A stretch of 64,000 nucleotides of DNA. Origin: Liolophura sinensis. Taxonomy: Eukaryota > Mollusca > Polyplacophora > Chitonida > Chitonidae. The notes beneath the pieces were generated by a model. It made no database searches and was not told the origin of the DNA. It saw only the letters and a program-made list of their open reading frames with translations. Shown in pieces: positions 12,571 through 25,225 of the stretch. The DNA lies in NCBI RefSeq assembly GCF_032854445.1, contig NC_088301.1, forward strand, positions 15,002,281 through 15,066,280. Direction: 5' to 3'. Within the stretch, counting starts at the first letter, position 1. Every line of letters starts with the position of its first letter. Position numbers and translations under genes: made by a program.

Positions 12571-14052
12571 CTAGTTAGCACAGGGCAGGCGCCATACGTA
12601 CATTTTGGTTCTGTATCCTTTGGATTATTCCAACTATGACCAAAAATTTTGCCTAAATTCAAATTGTTCCTTCAATTGTCACAACTCCGTTGTTTTACCC
12701 ATGTGCCTCAACTGCCCGATGCCTCTTGACTCATCACACAATCACATATTGCAAGGTGCCAGTAAAACAATATGATGAGTCGTTGATTAGTGAACCAGTG
12801 CTTATGAAGACAACGGGCTATGGGGTTGAGTTAAAGAAGCTTGTGATGACACATTCCTATGTTAATATAGTGTTAACTTTGGAGACTACTCTTGTTATAG
12901 TTATCTACTTATAGTTTTCTCTGTTTTCGGCTCAAATCTACTCTTTAGTCCAGGTAAAAGTTTCATGTGTCACAAAAACTCATTTAAGATGCAGGGAAAT
13001 TCCTAAGTTATGGGCGACTCGATTATTAGAAGGCTTTAATATAGGAGACCGAATTTCCGTTGTTTATACACCGTAAGACCTGGATGTGACATGCTCACTT
13101 GACACTTCGTTACACCCTATTACACTGACAAAATATCAGTTGTGAGTTCAGTAAAAATGGAGCTGAGATATTGACAACACCGATGGGTAGTCAAATGTCA
13201 GATTATATTCTGTCCCCGCGCAATTGAAAGTCACCGTCAAGGAGTTGCTTTTGAAGCTACAGCAACCTTTGTTTATGACGTAAGATCGAATAAAGTGGCT
13301 ACAAAACATTGTGGCGTGAAAACAAAAGGATCCAGTGGTTCTTTTCGGTTACATAACAACACCATGCAGAGAGAAGGAAGGCTCAGACATCATCAGTCCA
13401 CCAGATAAAGGGAATCGTGCACCGCTTTTGTTTGATGTGAGTGTGACATATGAGAATACCTATCTTAATCAGCGAGCAAGTCCATCGCTAATCTATTTTA
13501 GCGCATTCCCGTTCTTTTTGTCTAAATGAGAGCTGCGATCAACTTAATTCCTACTGAAGACAACACGTACTCTGTTCTGGATGTTTACAACAACACAAGA
13601 ACGCTTGTGGCTGTCACATAAAATGGTTGCCGTTTAACCATAATGTATAATGTAACCGTTTTTTTTTAAGATATACCTTATTCAGCTCTTCGGAACTCCC
13701 CCAGTGGCACGACAAACAAGACCGGAATTCGCTTTTACGGTAAGAAAAATATTCTACAAATAAAATTACATGTTTAGATGTGGATCTGTAGATTACCACT
13801 AATATTACGGACGTTGAAAGAGTAGTTAGATTACAACACTTAATCTTAACGTGTCGCTGTCGCTGGAAATGCATGAGAAGCGGGTGTTAGCCATGCCGAG
13901 GTAAAATTAACAAATCTTAAATTAAAGTTGCCAGCAACTGTAACCAGAGGCAGTTAAAAAGACTACAACTGTTACCGAGACTCGAAATTATAGCTACACG
14001 CGTTTGCATGTGAGGAAATCTTGATATAAAGTAATAACACAAACTTCCTTCA
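12571..14052. other. No recognisable feature
   Basis: Unique sequence. Open frames reach only 86 codons and none carries a motif that I know. Confidence 0.45.
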
Positions 14053-14140
14053 CTTACTTATTTGAATGAGTTTTCGGCCGTAAGAATCTTATTAATGTAC
14101 ACGACGGCGGCCAGGGTGCCAGGAAACCGGGCAGAGCACA
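14053..14140 (-). mobile_element. S1 SINE, diverged 3' part
   Basis: ACTTATTTGAATGAG, CGGCCGTAAGAATC, ACGACGGCGGCCAG and GGAAACCGGGCAGAG follow the order of a reverse S1 copy with many substitutions. Confidence 0.6.
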
Positions 14141-15798
14141 GTTTGAGCTGGACTTAAGTATGGAAGTAGTCTAATATAATTTCCAGACTAGTCATCTATA
14201 TGATAAAAATGAACCTTCTCTACAAAATGAAGTAGTCTTACTGCGGGCCGCAAACATTAGCTTGGCTTCAATCCATTTCTTCTCGTTCATAACCCTTCCG
14301 ACCAGCGCGTATTTGTGCTTCAAAGCTATATCTCGTCTAAAACACTGCTGTCCCAAACTACAAAGGCAATGTTTGCTTTAGGTTAGCACTCAGTTACCCG
14401 ATATACTGAGACATAGTCAAATTCCTTGGGGAAATTTGAACTCATTGATCTTTGATACCCAAAGGGCAAAGGCAAATGACTAAAGGCTTTCAGCTTTAAC
14501 TAACAGCTCACAAGAGCTATCGGCATACATGATTAAGCTACAATATGGCTAATATGGCGTAGTTTTTCATAGATATAGTATACGATGTAGCTTGTGATCA
14601 CGCCTCCTATACCAGGTAAGCTGTGCTGTGACGATAATCTATAAGCGAAGTTGTTGTTGCTGTTGTTGCTTTTGTTGTCGAGGATGGTGCTCTTAATGTT
14701 TTTTATCAAAGGCTGTATTTGTTAAAGGCACATGCTTCGCCTATTCAGCACATCGATTAATTTTGCTTCTCTGCACTCTGGAATAATATTGAAATATGTA
14801 AATGTAGGAATTTAGCAAATGCAGATAGCAATGCGCTTTTAATAAATTTGGAGAAAACATATTTTTGTTAATGTCTCGCACTGAAGCCTGCCATGTTGCA
14901 TTGTTTCGACACGTTAGTCGTACAAGATATATTATTTACATTCCTACGTTTGTCGAGCAAAGTTTCATTAGTGAAAGGTACGCCGTATTTTCATTATAAA
15001 AGAAATTGGGCTAACAATGATTTACTGTCCTAACTAACCTAAAAGTTCCTTCTTGACTTTCTCAGCCTTGTCAGTATCTATCCCTTTTAAGTGAACCCAG
15101 CCTGTCTATATCTACCTGTTGTTAAAATAGATACCTGTAACTAATGAAATTGTTTCACAAGTGGGTTTCCAAAGCCGCATACTGTATATGCCATAATCTT
15201 GTTAATTTGCTGTTTTTTGCGTGGTTTTGAAAGTAAATAGTGCATAAATGCAGAATCTTCCCTGTAAGTAACAGGACTGTCCTTTCAGGATTCATTTAAC
15301 ATGGCATGCAAAGGTTTTTCGCAGTGCAGATTAGCAAAAGCAAAACAACCCTTCCAAAGAAATCTTCGTATTCACCATATTTATTCAAGTCAAATCTTCC
15401 TTTGAATTTATTAGTTAAGCTCTTCATTTGAAGTATAAATGCAGCCCATGTAACACTGTGCTATTTACCCAGCAGTACCCATTTCCTGCGCTCCTAAAGC
15501 ATCCTTATCCCAGTCTTCAGGTGATGATTGAACATTAATTTCTAATCCATTACTGTCCGGACAAATCGGGAAACCAAGAAAACAGTCCACTCATGTGCCA
15601 GCGGTAGCTGTATTAATGCTATTGTGTGACGCAATGTCCTGGAGACTATAGAAGGACATGATTGGTTATGTTCATGCACAAAGGTTCACGGTTTGATCAG
15701 AGTAGGTGAAGGGGGGAAAATTGCCTTCATCCCATCGTCTTTGAGATATGCACGAGTCGAATTAATTTGCCCTACGGGCTATTTGTCCAATTTTATGT
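14141..15798. other. No gene; short GTTGTT microsatellite
   Basis: A GTTGTTGTTGCTGTTGTTGC stretch lies at about 14,650-14,675. The remainder is unique sequence without recognised content. Confidence 0.45.
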
Positions 15799-15889
15799 AT
15801 TATCATTAATATGATTGGTGTGTGATGATATGATTCTTACGCCGTACTAAAGAATATTTCACTTTCAGCAGTATGGTGGTAGGAAAACG
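15799..15889 (-). mobile_element. S1 SINE, 3' end
   Basis: TGATTGGTGTGTG, TTACGCCGTACTAAAGAAT, TTTCACTTTC and GTATGGTGGTAGG follow the order of a reverse, 5'-truncated S1 copy. Confidence 0.65.
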
Positions 15890-15989
15890 TTCGATTTACC
15901 AAAACTATGTTTGGTTAATGTTCGATCTATTTCGTTTTTTGTTCGATTGTTTCTTAGCGCCATATTTGAGAATGTTTTACTGATTTAGA

Positions 15990-18700
15990 AGTACTCATCT
16001 ATGTTGGATGGAGAAAACCGGGTAATCGCCAATCTTTGACATTTTAATGAGGAACTTTGTCACTCATGACAATGCACAACATATTTTATACAATATAAAC
16101 TAGGTTCCTCACAACACAACACAAACAAAGCAGTTGGAAGAAGAAACTTCACGTAACTTCACACTAGAATCGATTAAATCATTTCCAATTCTTGAGAATG
16201 ACGTTATGCAACAATCAGAATTAGAATCGATCCAGGTTGTGTTGTTCTCTTGTAGAACCACTTAATAAGAGCTGCTAGCATGTGGTGTTATATAAACAGA
16301 CAATATTCTCTTCGAGACACAAACTTGACAGAAGCCACCGTTTATCCAGCTCGGATATGTTAAACAGGGAAATGACAAGTAAACTTCACTCGATAGCTTC
16401 ATCTAGTGACGTAGGCAGCTTCAGGGGACACGTTTGGATTGATGAAGAAGAAGGCATTTCTTAGCGGCATAAGCTGAATGAAATGGCATGTCCACTGGAC
16501 AGTTTCGTTAATGGTTAAGAAAACACGCCGGATGTGTCCTTGTTGCATTCTGCACTCTCATTGTCACTGTTCCCAAGTTTATACCGGCAAAGGAGCTGGA
16601 GGTAATAGGATCCATTAACTTGAAAACGGAAATAAGTATCCTGTCATGCTTTGTTTATTTTTCATCTCCATTGTTGTTCGTGGTTGTCTGGCTATTACGT
16701 CATGTAGTGTTTTTGTGGCCCAGTGCAGGTCAAACAAGAAAAAAAAATAATATAATGTCTGAGCACCTGTACATATTCTCATGAACTTTGAGGGCATATC
16801 TCAATGTCTCAAGGCGTCACATCTTCAGTTGACGGTAGTGTGTCATCGTGCAATTAGGGAATTTCATCGTATGACATCGGCATATGTCTAAGTGTGAGAG
16901 ACTGTATGGTATTCGTACTCAGAAATACCACATCTGACATTGTCACTGTGTCTCATTTTCAGTTGACAGAATTCCATCCTGATAACTTGCATGGTATTTA
17001 TACTCAGGAGAAATATCTTCATCATGTGGCCTTGCCGACAGGTGAGAGCATCATGTCTTCATAAAGCGGCCGTATGCCTGAGATACTTCCTTGAGGACTT
17101 ACTCCCATTCTGATCACATCCTTAATTCACATCCCACTTACATCTTAATCAGGGCCTTAGTTTCAAACCTATTTCGATCTCAATCAAATCTTTACTTCTC
17201 ATCCTAACCGACATCTTGTTCAGAACAAGTTTACATGAGAAATGTGCCGATGCTACGGGGATAATGTTTGAAAGGCAATAATTGCCCAAAACTTCAAGAC
17301 CTTGACTACGGTGAATCGTATACACAAGTAACCAAGTGTACTCGTCATTGTCTAGACTGGCGTCTTGACTTTCTGAGCCTGACTTACTACACACAAAAAA
17401 AACAAAAACACCGTGTGTTTCTCTGTAGTCTCGCTGGATTATTTTTCTTACTTGATCAGTAAATTGACAGATTGCTATCATTAAGAAATCTTGCCTACGC
17501 CAAATGTTTCAGTTGGAGCGCATGTAGGGAATGCCTATGGTGTTGAGTATTCAGTTTAGTCTATTGTACAGAGGGTCGTTCCAGCGCTTTACTCGGTAAG
17601 TGGACAAATTGACATATTAGAGCACCATTCCAGAACAAAAATGCTTCCTTATACACAGTAATTGATTGATTGTTGAAGTCTTATTTCCTACTCGTTTTTA
17701 CCCATAGCTGTACACAGAAGACGTTTTCTTTACGAAGTAGAATTCCCATTAAACCAGTTTATACTCTCAGCTGCACACGACAAAACCTGACGTGGAGCAC
17801 GCTGGGATACTTACGAAACATTTAAATTCTGCATTTGCTTTTCTAATTCAAGGTTTAAATTACGCAAGATAGGATAATCTTGCATACTATTGTCTCTGGA
17901 TGATGTCATTTTAACACCTTAACAAAATCCCTGATAATCTGGAAGCCAAACAAACTGTTTTCATCGCATTCCAGCGTAAATGACCTTAATTTACTTTGGT
18001 CTCTCCTCAGTATCACTGAAAGGCATTGCTTATTTAAATATATCTATACCTCCGTGAAATAACGGTTTTAGTTTAGTTAAATGTAAAAAAACATGGTGAA
18101 TAGCTGGGCACGTCTGTTCATGAGAGCAGGCAACGATATTCTTTGCGTCAGTTGGTAGTCGATGAATCGAATGAATATAGAATATCTGCTGTTTTATAAC
18201 ATTCTGACATTCAGCAAGTCATATCGTATAAACATGGCTTATCAAATACAATTGTCTCATTTTTATTACAAGTCGCAGCATAAGGACGTCGGTTAAGACA
18301 TAAGGCCTTTGTAGACATAACGAAGAATTCGAAATATTTACTCGCCACTAATTAAGAACAATTGATCCATTTTAGCTGCTACCTCCACTCCCAGGCCTCA
18401 CCCCAATCATCCTTTCCCAAATGTGGCTCGACACGGCCCGTAATTCAGGTGGTTTGCCAGATACTAATGCCTTTCGACGAAGAGCAATGTTTTCCAACGG
18501 CTGTGCGCAGACACTTTTGCCCACAAACCTGACTTCAGTCTTACAAGTGAAAGAACGCAAGTAAATAGACATAAAATAAATTAGGAACCACATGTTTGGG
18601 AAGTATAGTCATTACGTATTTCATTATTGAGTCTGGCGAAATTTGTATTGTAGTGTAAGACAGTGGTTAAAAACCCTTCAGGCACATAAATCCACAAAGC
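15990..18700 (+). repeat. Long array unit T1 (lead-in, P, M and Q blocks)
   Basis: First recognisable unit of the 16-44 kb array. The lead-in at 16,010-16,140 matches 28,430-28,840. Block P starts at GCAACAATCAGAATTAGAAT (16,208) and recurs at 25.04, 29.73, 35.15 and 42.03 kb. Block M (GTGTGTTTCTCTGTAGTCTC, 17,416) recurs at 21.86, 31.65 and 38.80 kb. Block Q (GATCCATTTTAGCTGC, 18,365) recurs at 22.89, 32.99 and 39.82 kb. Order and orientation are conserved. No protein is encoded that I can recognise. Confidence 0.75.
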
Positions 18701-18903
18701 AGAACTAGAGCCTTTCACCTTATGCCATATATAATGTGTCATTCATGTTGTAACGTGCATCACGAGTCATTGTCACGGAGAAAATTAATGGCCTGATTTT
18801 TTTTTCATCTGACTGGTATTTTATGTTCTTTCCAAGTTAGGTCGTCGAACTTATGGGTTGGAAGAAACAGACCGAGGAATGAAGCTGCCATAGCTGCTGA
18901 ACT

Positions 18904-19125
18904 ATTTATTTGTTTATTTACTTATTTGATTCATGTTTTACGCCGTACTGAAGAATATTTCACTTATACGACGGCGGCCAGCATTATGGTGGGAGGAAAC
19001 CGGGCAGAGCCCGGGGAAACCCATGACCACAGGCTGCTGGCAGACCCTTCCCCGTACGGCCGGAGAGGAAGCCAGCATGAACTGTTCTTGCACCCACATC
19101 GACCGCATTGGTGAGAGGCTTCTGG
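18904..19125 (-). mobile_element. S1 SINE, long copy without A box
   Basis: Reads, as reverse complement, from the AAATAAAT tail through GTACGGCGTAAAAC, CATAATGCTGGCC, GCCCGGTTTCC and GGTCATGGGTTTCC back to CCAGAAGCCTCTCACC. This is the second longest S1 copy in the window. The first tRNA-like segment with the A box is absent. Confidence 0.85.
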
Positions 19126-20547
19126 CACATGCGGGATTTCAGTGCAAACGTACCATCCGATTAACCGTCTACATTTTAAATCAGTTGAAATGCCAAGAGC
19201 GAGAATGCTTGAGGCAACACTTAGCGTTATTTCTTCTTATTTTCTGACACCATATGCTCTCAGAAACACATTGGAGTTTGGCAATAAGAAAAGGGAAAGA
19301 ACACTCATCGATGTGCTGCCCCTGCATTTTATAATAAGGTGATGCTATTTATTGCTGGCGCCACACAGTTTCCAATTAAAAATGCACAAGAAGAGCAGTG
19401 CGTGGCCCATTCGTCAAGGTGTTTACTGTGACGCGCAGAATAGGCGTCACTGCAAGGAGATTGCAACCGGAGTATACACGACGCTCCGTGAGCAAAGGCT
19501 GTTTCATACAACCCTTGATTCGTAGTTTAACGAACGGTACATGCAGCTTTATAATTACTTTGATGTAATACATTTTACACGGCTAAATATTTCTGTTAAA
19601 ACTTGGTTCCTCAACAATAGCAGTGATTTGTTTTATGTTTTCACTGGAGTAAACGATGTAAGACCACACGCATAGTTGTGAGAACTCCCATATCTGAGGA
19701 CGCCATTTTCACACTTTTGATGATCACGAAGCTCATCACGCCGCTGTATGCACTAACTGTAACTAATTGTCTCTTTTTTTTCTAGCAGTCATTGTGCTAC
19801 CACAAAATTGTGTTTAAGGCAGTTACTGGGGAGATCAATCCTGTGGCATTGTCAGGGTGTGTGGACACTGAATTTTACATCTTTGCAGTAATGGTGAACA
19901 GGATCAGGTGTTTGTTGTGTGTTGTCAGTCTTTATCTGCTTAAATAATCCATTACATGTTTCACGGTAAAAGTTACAGTAATATGACATTTTATTAGTAC
20001 CTGTTGTAACTAGTTATATGTCACTTTGATATGCCCATGCACTGGGTGAGATCATGCATGTAGAAACGCTGTGGTGGCTGTGTGGCTAGTTGTCTCAACC
20101 AGACACTCATAGGGAGTCAATATTATTTTACCCTATACATGCATTTAGGATGCTCTGTCATGTATTAGGAACGGTATGTGTCAAAAGACCTGTAACCTAT
20201 ATGGTAACTGTGAAACAGATTAATGCCTTTGTAAAATACTGCAGTGCAGTGTATACAGGTTTGTAAATGTGTGTTTAAGCTGACCTACACGCATAGTACA
20301 GGTCTAAATACACAAGTGTATAACTGGGCACACATTTAGTAATGTCAGTACATTTCAGTAACATTACTTTTCTCAGGTTGTTTTCCGTTTCTTTGTCCAC
20401 TGATAACAAATTAAAGAATAAACCTTCACAGGCCAAACGACTTGCTTGGAGTTACTCTGTCACATTACATTTTAATGCCTTGGACAAACAAGATGTGTGT
20501 TCAACCATGCCCTAAACAGGAAACTTGTAGACCCAACCGCTGTCGTT
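19126..20547. other. No recognisable feature
   Basis: Unique AT-rich sequence between array blocks T1 and T2. No open frame longer than about 66 codons. Confidence 0.4.
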
Positions 20548-20627
20548 ACTGGTGTAGCCTTCCGCGATAAACGGATGTGGGGCGCTCAAGGAGTCTAACG
20601 TTTGTTGAAAATCGCTTCTCGTCCTAC
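20548..20627 (+). mobile_element. S3 SINE-like 3' fragment
   Basis: CAAGGAGTCTAACGTTTGTT and TCGCTTCTCGTCC match the 3' part of the tRNA-headed element at 43,151-43,352. The head is missing. Confidence 0.5.
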
Positions 20628-20764
20628 AATATTATCTTTTAAGCCTATGCTGAAATCATTTCCCTCAAAATTTGCGGGTGAGGGCGAGTTGCTTGCTACT
20701 GGCAGCTGCTGCGCCCGAGGGAAATTTTAGGCATTGTCGTAACTAACTGATTAAAATTTCTCTT

Positions 20765-21500
20765 TATCATGAGTGAAGTTTCATACCGTATGATCCAAGA
20801 TGGACTTCATGTAGGGTTAGACCACCTAAATGACCATACGATCGCTGTCGAATGGTTATTGCTTCCACCTTCTAAAAAACCTTTAATGGGAGCGCTAGAC
20901 TGCCGACGATTCCCTGCTCTAGGTTGGGGTTGAGATAACAAGGTCTGTCATAGCTGTAGATAGACAAGCATCTTAACTATTCAGCTACGACCTACTTCTC
21001 AATAACACCGTGTCGTATAGAGACAGTGGTGTAAATCAGGCAACATGGATCAATCTTTTAAAATACACCTACTTGATTGCAGTGAGCGATTTCCATACAA
21101 CCTTTGATTGTGTGAACTTGATAAGTTTAAAATAGCATGCGTATGGCACACCGACTGGTTAGTGGTTTTCACACACAATGAACACCAACGTTTGACAGCG
21201 AGCGAAATCATATCATTCTGCTAACCCTGGAAGTAACAAATGCAATTTGAAGCTGCCTATAAACGATATTACTAAACCCGTACATGTTTCACGAAATCGG
21301 CGATACCAAGCCTGAGTCAGAGCGGGAGTATAGATTTCGTTCTCCATATTCAATGGGTAATACGTCACCGATTTTTTGCAAATCTATTCCCTTATAGCAA
21401 ACGACATCCTCCAATTGTATAATATACCCAGTGTGACGTAAACGAGGGCCTATTTCACAAAGAGGAAATTAAATCATAACCTTATACATTGTGTAATCTG
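20765..21500 (+). repeat. Long array block Y, copy 1 (T2)
   Basis: Matches 43,440-44,100 well (AAATGACCATACGATCGCTG, GAGCGATTTCCATACAA, CCGACTGGTTAGTGG, TTTGACAGCGAGC) and 40,870-41,570 more weakly. The three copies keep the same internal order. No reading frame is shared by all three. Confidence 0.65.
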
Positions 21501-21622
21501 TCGGAAAAACAAGTTAAAATTTTGAACTAAAACAGTCGACAAACAAGTGAATCAATCTGATTTGAAATTCTGACCTGGCTTTGTAGAATCACTTCTAGCT
21601 GTTTTTGACTATGCATCCATTA

Positions 21623-21665
21623 GAGTGGCATCCTCGAAAAGTCGAGTGGCATCTTCGAAAAGTCG
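21623..21665 (+). repeat. 21-bp tandem duplication
   Basis: GAGTGGCATCCTCGAAAAGTC is followed directly by a second copy with one change. It lies between the end of block Y homology (about 21.5 kb) and the start of T3 homology (about 21.7 kb). Confidence 0.85.
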
Positions 21666-22313
21666 AAATCATTTTGCTTAAGAATAATACAAGGCTCATT
21701 GCCTTGTACAGTTGATTGATTGTTTGATATATCGAGTGACAAAATGATTGAAAGCCGACGCAATGTGTCCATAAAACGTGACAGGTCAATATTACCATCA
21801 TCTGTGAAACAGATGGTAACCTACTTTCACATCAACTTTGTGTCATTTATGAAAACACCGTGTGTTTCTCTGCAGCCTCGCTGGATTATTTTCTTACTTG
21901 ATCAGTAAATTGACAGATTGCTATCATTAAGAAATCTTGCCTACGCCAAATGTTTTAGTTGGAGGGTGTGGAATGAATGCAAAAGGCGTTGAATATCCAC
22001 TTCAGTCTATTGTATTAGAGCACGATCTCGGAACAAAAATGCTCCCTTATACACAGTATTTCATTGATTGCTGAAGTCTTATTTCTTTCTTAATTTTATC
22101 CTTAGCTCTATACAGAAATCATACAGAAAACATCCTACTTTGGACTCCCCTGTACGTCAGTGAAAAGTCCTGTTGATATCTAGATGTCAATGAGAAAGCG
22201 ATGGGAGTGTGACTACATGCAGAGGAACATGGAAAAAAATTGCATAAGACAGTTAAAAATATCTAAGGACAGTAATCTTTGCGTCAGTTGGTACTTTGAT
22301 TGGACAGAGTTCA

Positions 22314-22665
22314 CACAATCTGATTGCCAATATAGCAGAGTTGGTAGAGCGTCCGCTTCTGGAGCGGTGGAATCAGGGTCAATCCTGTGTCGAGTTACAC
22401 CTAATACCCTTAAAGAGGAAGTTCTATCTTCCTCGCTTGGTGTTCAGCATGAAGGCTTTAGTGCCACGACTGGTTGACCCGTATCACTATAGAGGGTCGT
22501 GCGGGGCAGCTTACTTGCCTTCGGTAAGGCCTCTCAGTGAAGAAGCACTAGAAAAAAGAGCGGTGAAAATTCGCCCTGCAACAAGGAGGCACAAACTAAG
22601 GATTCCCTCGTCGTCATATGACTGAAAAATTGTTGAGTACGACTCACTCACTCACAATATGATTG
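22314..22665 (+). mobile_element. S2 tRNA-derived SINE with target-site duplications
   Basis: The body spans 22,327-22,652. An A-box-like AGCAGAGTTGGTAGAGCG and a B-box-like GGGTCAATCCTG form the tRNA-like head. The body (CTTGCCTTCGGTAAGG) and the 3' end CATATGACTGAAAAATTG with a CTCACTCACTCAC tail follow. Flanking 13-bp duplications are CACAATCTGATTG (22,314-22,326) and CACAATATGATTG (22,653-22,665), with one mismatch. Array unit T7 shows the unfilled site near 39,566-39,579. Confidence 0.9.
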
Positions 22666-23273
22666 TCGAGTCGACAAGTAAGAAAATAAAACTTGAACTA
22701 TTTCATCCGATTTTTGCACGTATCATGTGGGCGCCGTTTGTGGAATTGGTTTGACCTATTTTTATTCCACTTTTTGAATTCGACTCGTCTCTATCACAAA
22801 TGACATCTTGTGTACGCACCTTAACACACAAGACCAGCACCGACTTCTCTAAACATTATTTATTTACTAGTCAATAATTAAGATGAAGTGATCCATTTCT
22901 ACCCACACCTACACATCTCCTCACCTCTCCCTATGCTGGCTCGGCGCGGCCTGCATTTCGGGTAATAGTGCCAGATTACCTACAGACGAAGAGCAGTGTT
23001 TTTCACCGGCTGGGCCCAGATACTTTTACTTACAAACCTGACCACAATCTTATAAGTAAAACAACCCAATTAAATTAAGAAAACATAAATTATATTACAT
23101 AAGGTTGAGAAGTATGGTTATTTACCGTTATATTACGGTGTATACCGAAGTTAAAATGTAGCAGAAGGCATTAGCTATAAACCCATAAAACACAACAGTC
23201 CACCGCGTAGACCTAAAGCCCTTTTATGTTACGTGTTGTGTAGTTTGATCGGTCAAATCACTGATGTAATATA

Positions 23274-24468
23274 CTGAAACGCATTGTAAAGGCATGAGAG
23301 ATAAGAAGTGAAATTGATGCTAAGCACAATTTATTTTGGCTATGTAGTGCATTCACACTTTGATACGTCAGTTACATAATAGTAATGACAACTGTCATTT
23401 GAAAGCACAAAATCTTGGTGTAGAGGAAAGGGCACACACAAGAGGTCCAAAAACAAAGTCAGCACGGGGTAGGACCACCCCTGTTTTCATGTACAACGCC
23501 TTTTAATGCGCAACGCCTTCTCATGGACACTGTCAATCTTTGGATAACAGCCTACAGTGTGCTACGCCACTCATATTGTAGGACAAGCGGTAGATGTCTA
23601 ACGTTGATGATTTGAAGGTCGTCGTAAAATGCGCCATCCCCGGTAAACCCACATGTGTTTGATGGGCAATAGTTCGGGAGATACGGCAGGCCATGACACA
23701 ACAGGTACATTATACATTATTCTGTGCCAGAAGTCCATAGAAGCACGTACTGTATGTGCTCGTACGTTTTCCTGTTGGAAAGTATGCAGGTCTTGGTGTT
23801 GACGGATACAGGTGAGAACGAGAAATCTTAAAACAGCATCCTTGTAGTAAACTGCGTTAACACGACCAGTGCATACATGGAGCAGTGTTCTGTGAAGTAA
23901 ATTGATACCGTCCCCGCCCCAAACCATCGATCAGTCTGCACAACACAATCAGTGCGATATCGTTCACCACAACGGCGCCAGACACGTATACTTCCGTTGG
24001 TATTTGTGAGTTGGAATCTGGATTTGTTAGAGAAGAGAACGCGATGCCAGCGTCGAAGTAACCGTTATCTGTGCCTCAACGACCACTGTAGATGTCTATG
24101 GTACGTCCCGTGTTCTGACACCGCTGGTTCAGTCTTGTGATGGTACTGCGGTGATATCCACAATAGCGGCATTGCGTTCTCAGTGCTGCTCCGCTGCTGC
24201 AGGGATTATGCGGATAGTCTTCGTATACTTTCCATTTATACCCCATTTCTGTACCCCGAAGAAATGACGCTTAAATTTTTTTGGGCTTTTCAGGAGTAAA
24301 GACGTGTTTTCAGTCCTGTTCCTTGTTGGGTTTTGGTGACGACTCACACAAATACTATCAAACCTGTAAACATCATTAACTCCTAACCATGGAGATGTCC
24401 GTTGTTATTCTCAAACTATCATCATATTTTCATGGATTTATGTTGGTGCCTTTTTCACGCGGTCAGTG
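23274..24468 (-). mobile_element. Tc1-like DNA transposon, copy A
   Basis: Flanked by TA dinucleotides at 23,272-23,273 and 24,469-24,470, as expected for Tc1/mariner insertion. Imperfect terminal inverted repeats are visible: CTGAAACGCATTGTAAAGGC at the left and, as reverse complement, CACTGACCGCGTGAAAAAGG at the right. The interior codes on the minus strand for a degraded transposase. The same insertion, at the same TA, is present at 33,381-34,571. T7 lacks it. Confidence 0.85.
23460..24270 (-). pseudogene. Tc1-like transposase pseudogene, copy A
   Basis: Minus-strand remnant of a DDE (DD34E) transposase that would cut and paste the element. An open part at 23,598-23,927 carries TFQQ-N-RAHT, SWPAVSPE and KHMW motifs, and a later SMRRRC motif marks the C-terminus. 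The first catalytic Asp is Asn (FSNKSRF; codon at 24,026-24,028). The second is Glu (QQEN; 23,769-23,771). The third, normally Glu in PIEHMW, is Lys (23,658-23,660). A short ACATTAT duplication adds two residues between the second and third positions. The N-terminal half is frameshifted, and about 80-90 residues appear deleted between the GR motif of the DNA-binding half and RRWHRVLFS. It cannot encode an active enzyme. Confidence 0.88.
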
Positions 24469-24480
24469 TATAGTTAAATA

Positions 24481-24690
24481 CGTCTATACAGCATTGAGAG
24501 TAAAACCAGAGCACCGACGACAGTGTGATAGCAGGAAAATGGTCACACGTAACCGGTGACTTAAGGCTTCCTATCAATTTACCTCGAACAGGGTTTTCTT
24601 CTAACTGTTTCACTAAGTGTTTAAATAATAGTTAATCACATGTCCCGTAGCCCCATGGCTTAATCCGAATTAGTTAATAACACTGATCAC
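24481..24690 (+). repeat. R2 repeat within array unit T3
   Basis: GCATTGAGAGTAAAACCAGA and GCACCGACGACAGTGTGATA match the start of R2 at 6,671. The homology fades after about 190-210 bp, where the array Q block continues. Confidence 0.7.
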
Positions 24691-25225
24691 GGCCATTGTG
24701 ATAATTGCACACTGCACAACTGACACTGGTGTTTTACGGCCTGTTCAGGCACATTTCGTTTCTAGATAAGGTTTCTGCTTCATGCGGAGGGTTGGAATAA
24801 ACAGAGCAAGAAAAGAAGAGCACACTAACAGATAGCTGCTAATCTGGTGAAGTAAGGCTGAAACGGTAGAGGCAGCGGAAGGATTCTAGCGCGTCAGCTC
24901 ATTGGTCAAGGCTTAGCTGTGTACATTTCAATATAATTGCAGTTCTAAGGTTGAGGGGCTTGAATTAACACTTACCGTTCTTTCTCATTATTTAGTGAGA
25001 CCATGTGTTCGCATAAGGGAAAATTCTTCGGCATAAAGTTATGAGGCAATCAGAATTATAATCGGTCCTGCCTGTGTTGTTCTGTTGTTGAACCCATTAA
25101 TGATGTAATTCTGTGTTGTATAAAAACACAATACTATCTTCTCTTTTAATAGCAAACAAGATAAAAGCCACCCTTTATCCAGTTCAGGCATATTCACCAG
25201 AAAATTGACCTATAAACTGCACCAG

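Larger units (their letters stand above)
21705..25035 (+). repeat. Long array unit T3 (M, Q, R2), carries S2 and Tc1
   Basis: Aligns with 31,495-35,135 along its whole length, including the same S2 SINE and Tc1-like insertions. Sampled stretches look about 95-98% identical in Q and Tc1, and lower around the SINE. The equivalent region of T7 (38.7-40.7 kb) lacks both insertions. Block P is missing at the start of this unit. Confidence 0.85.
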
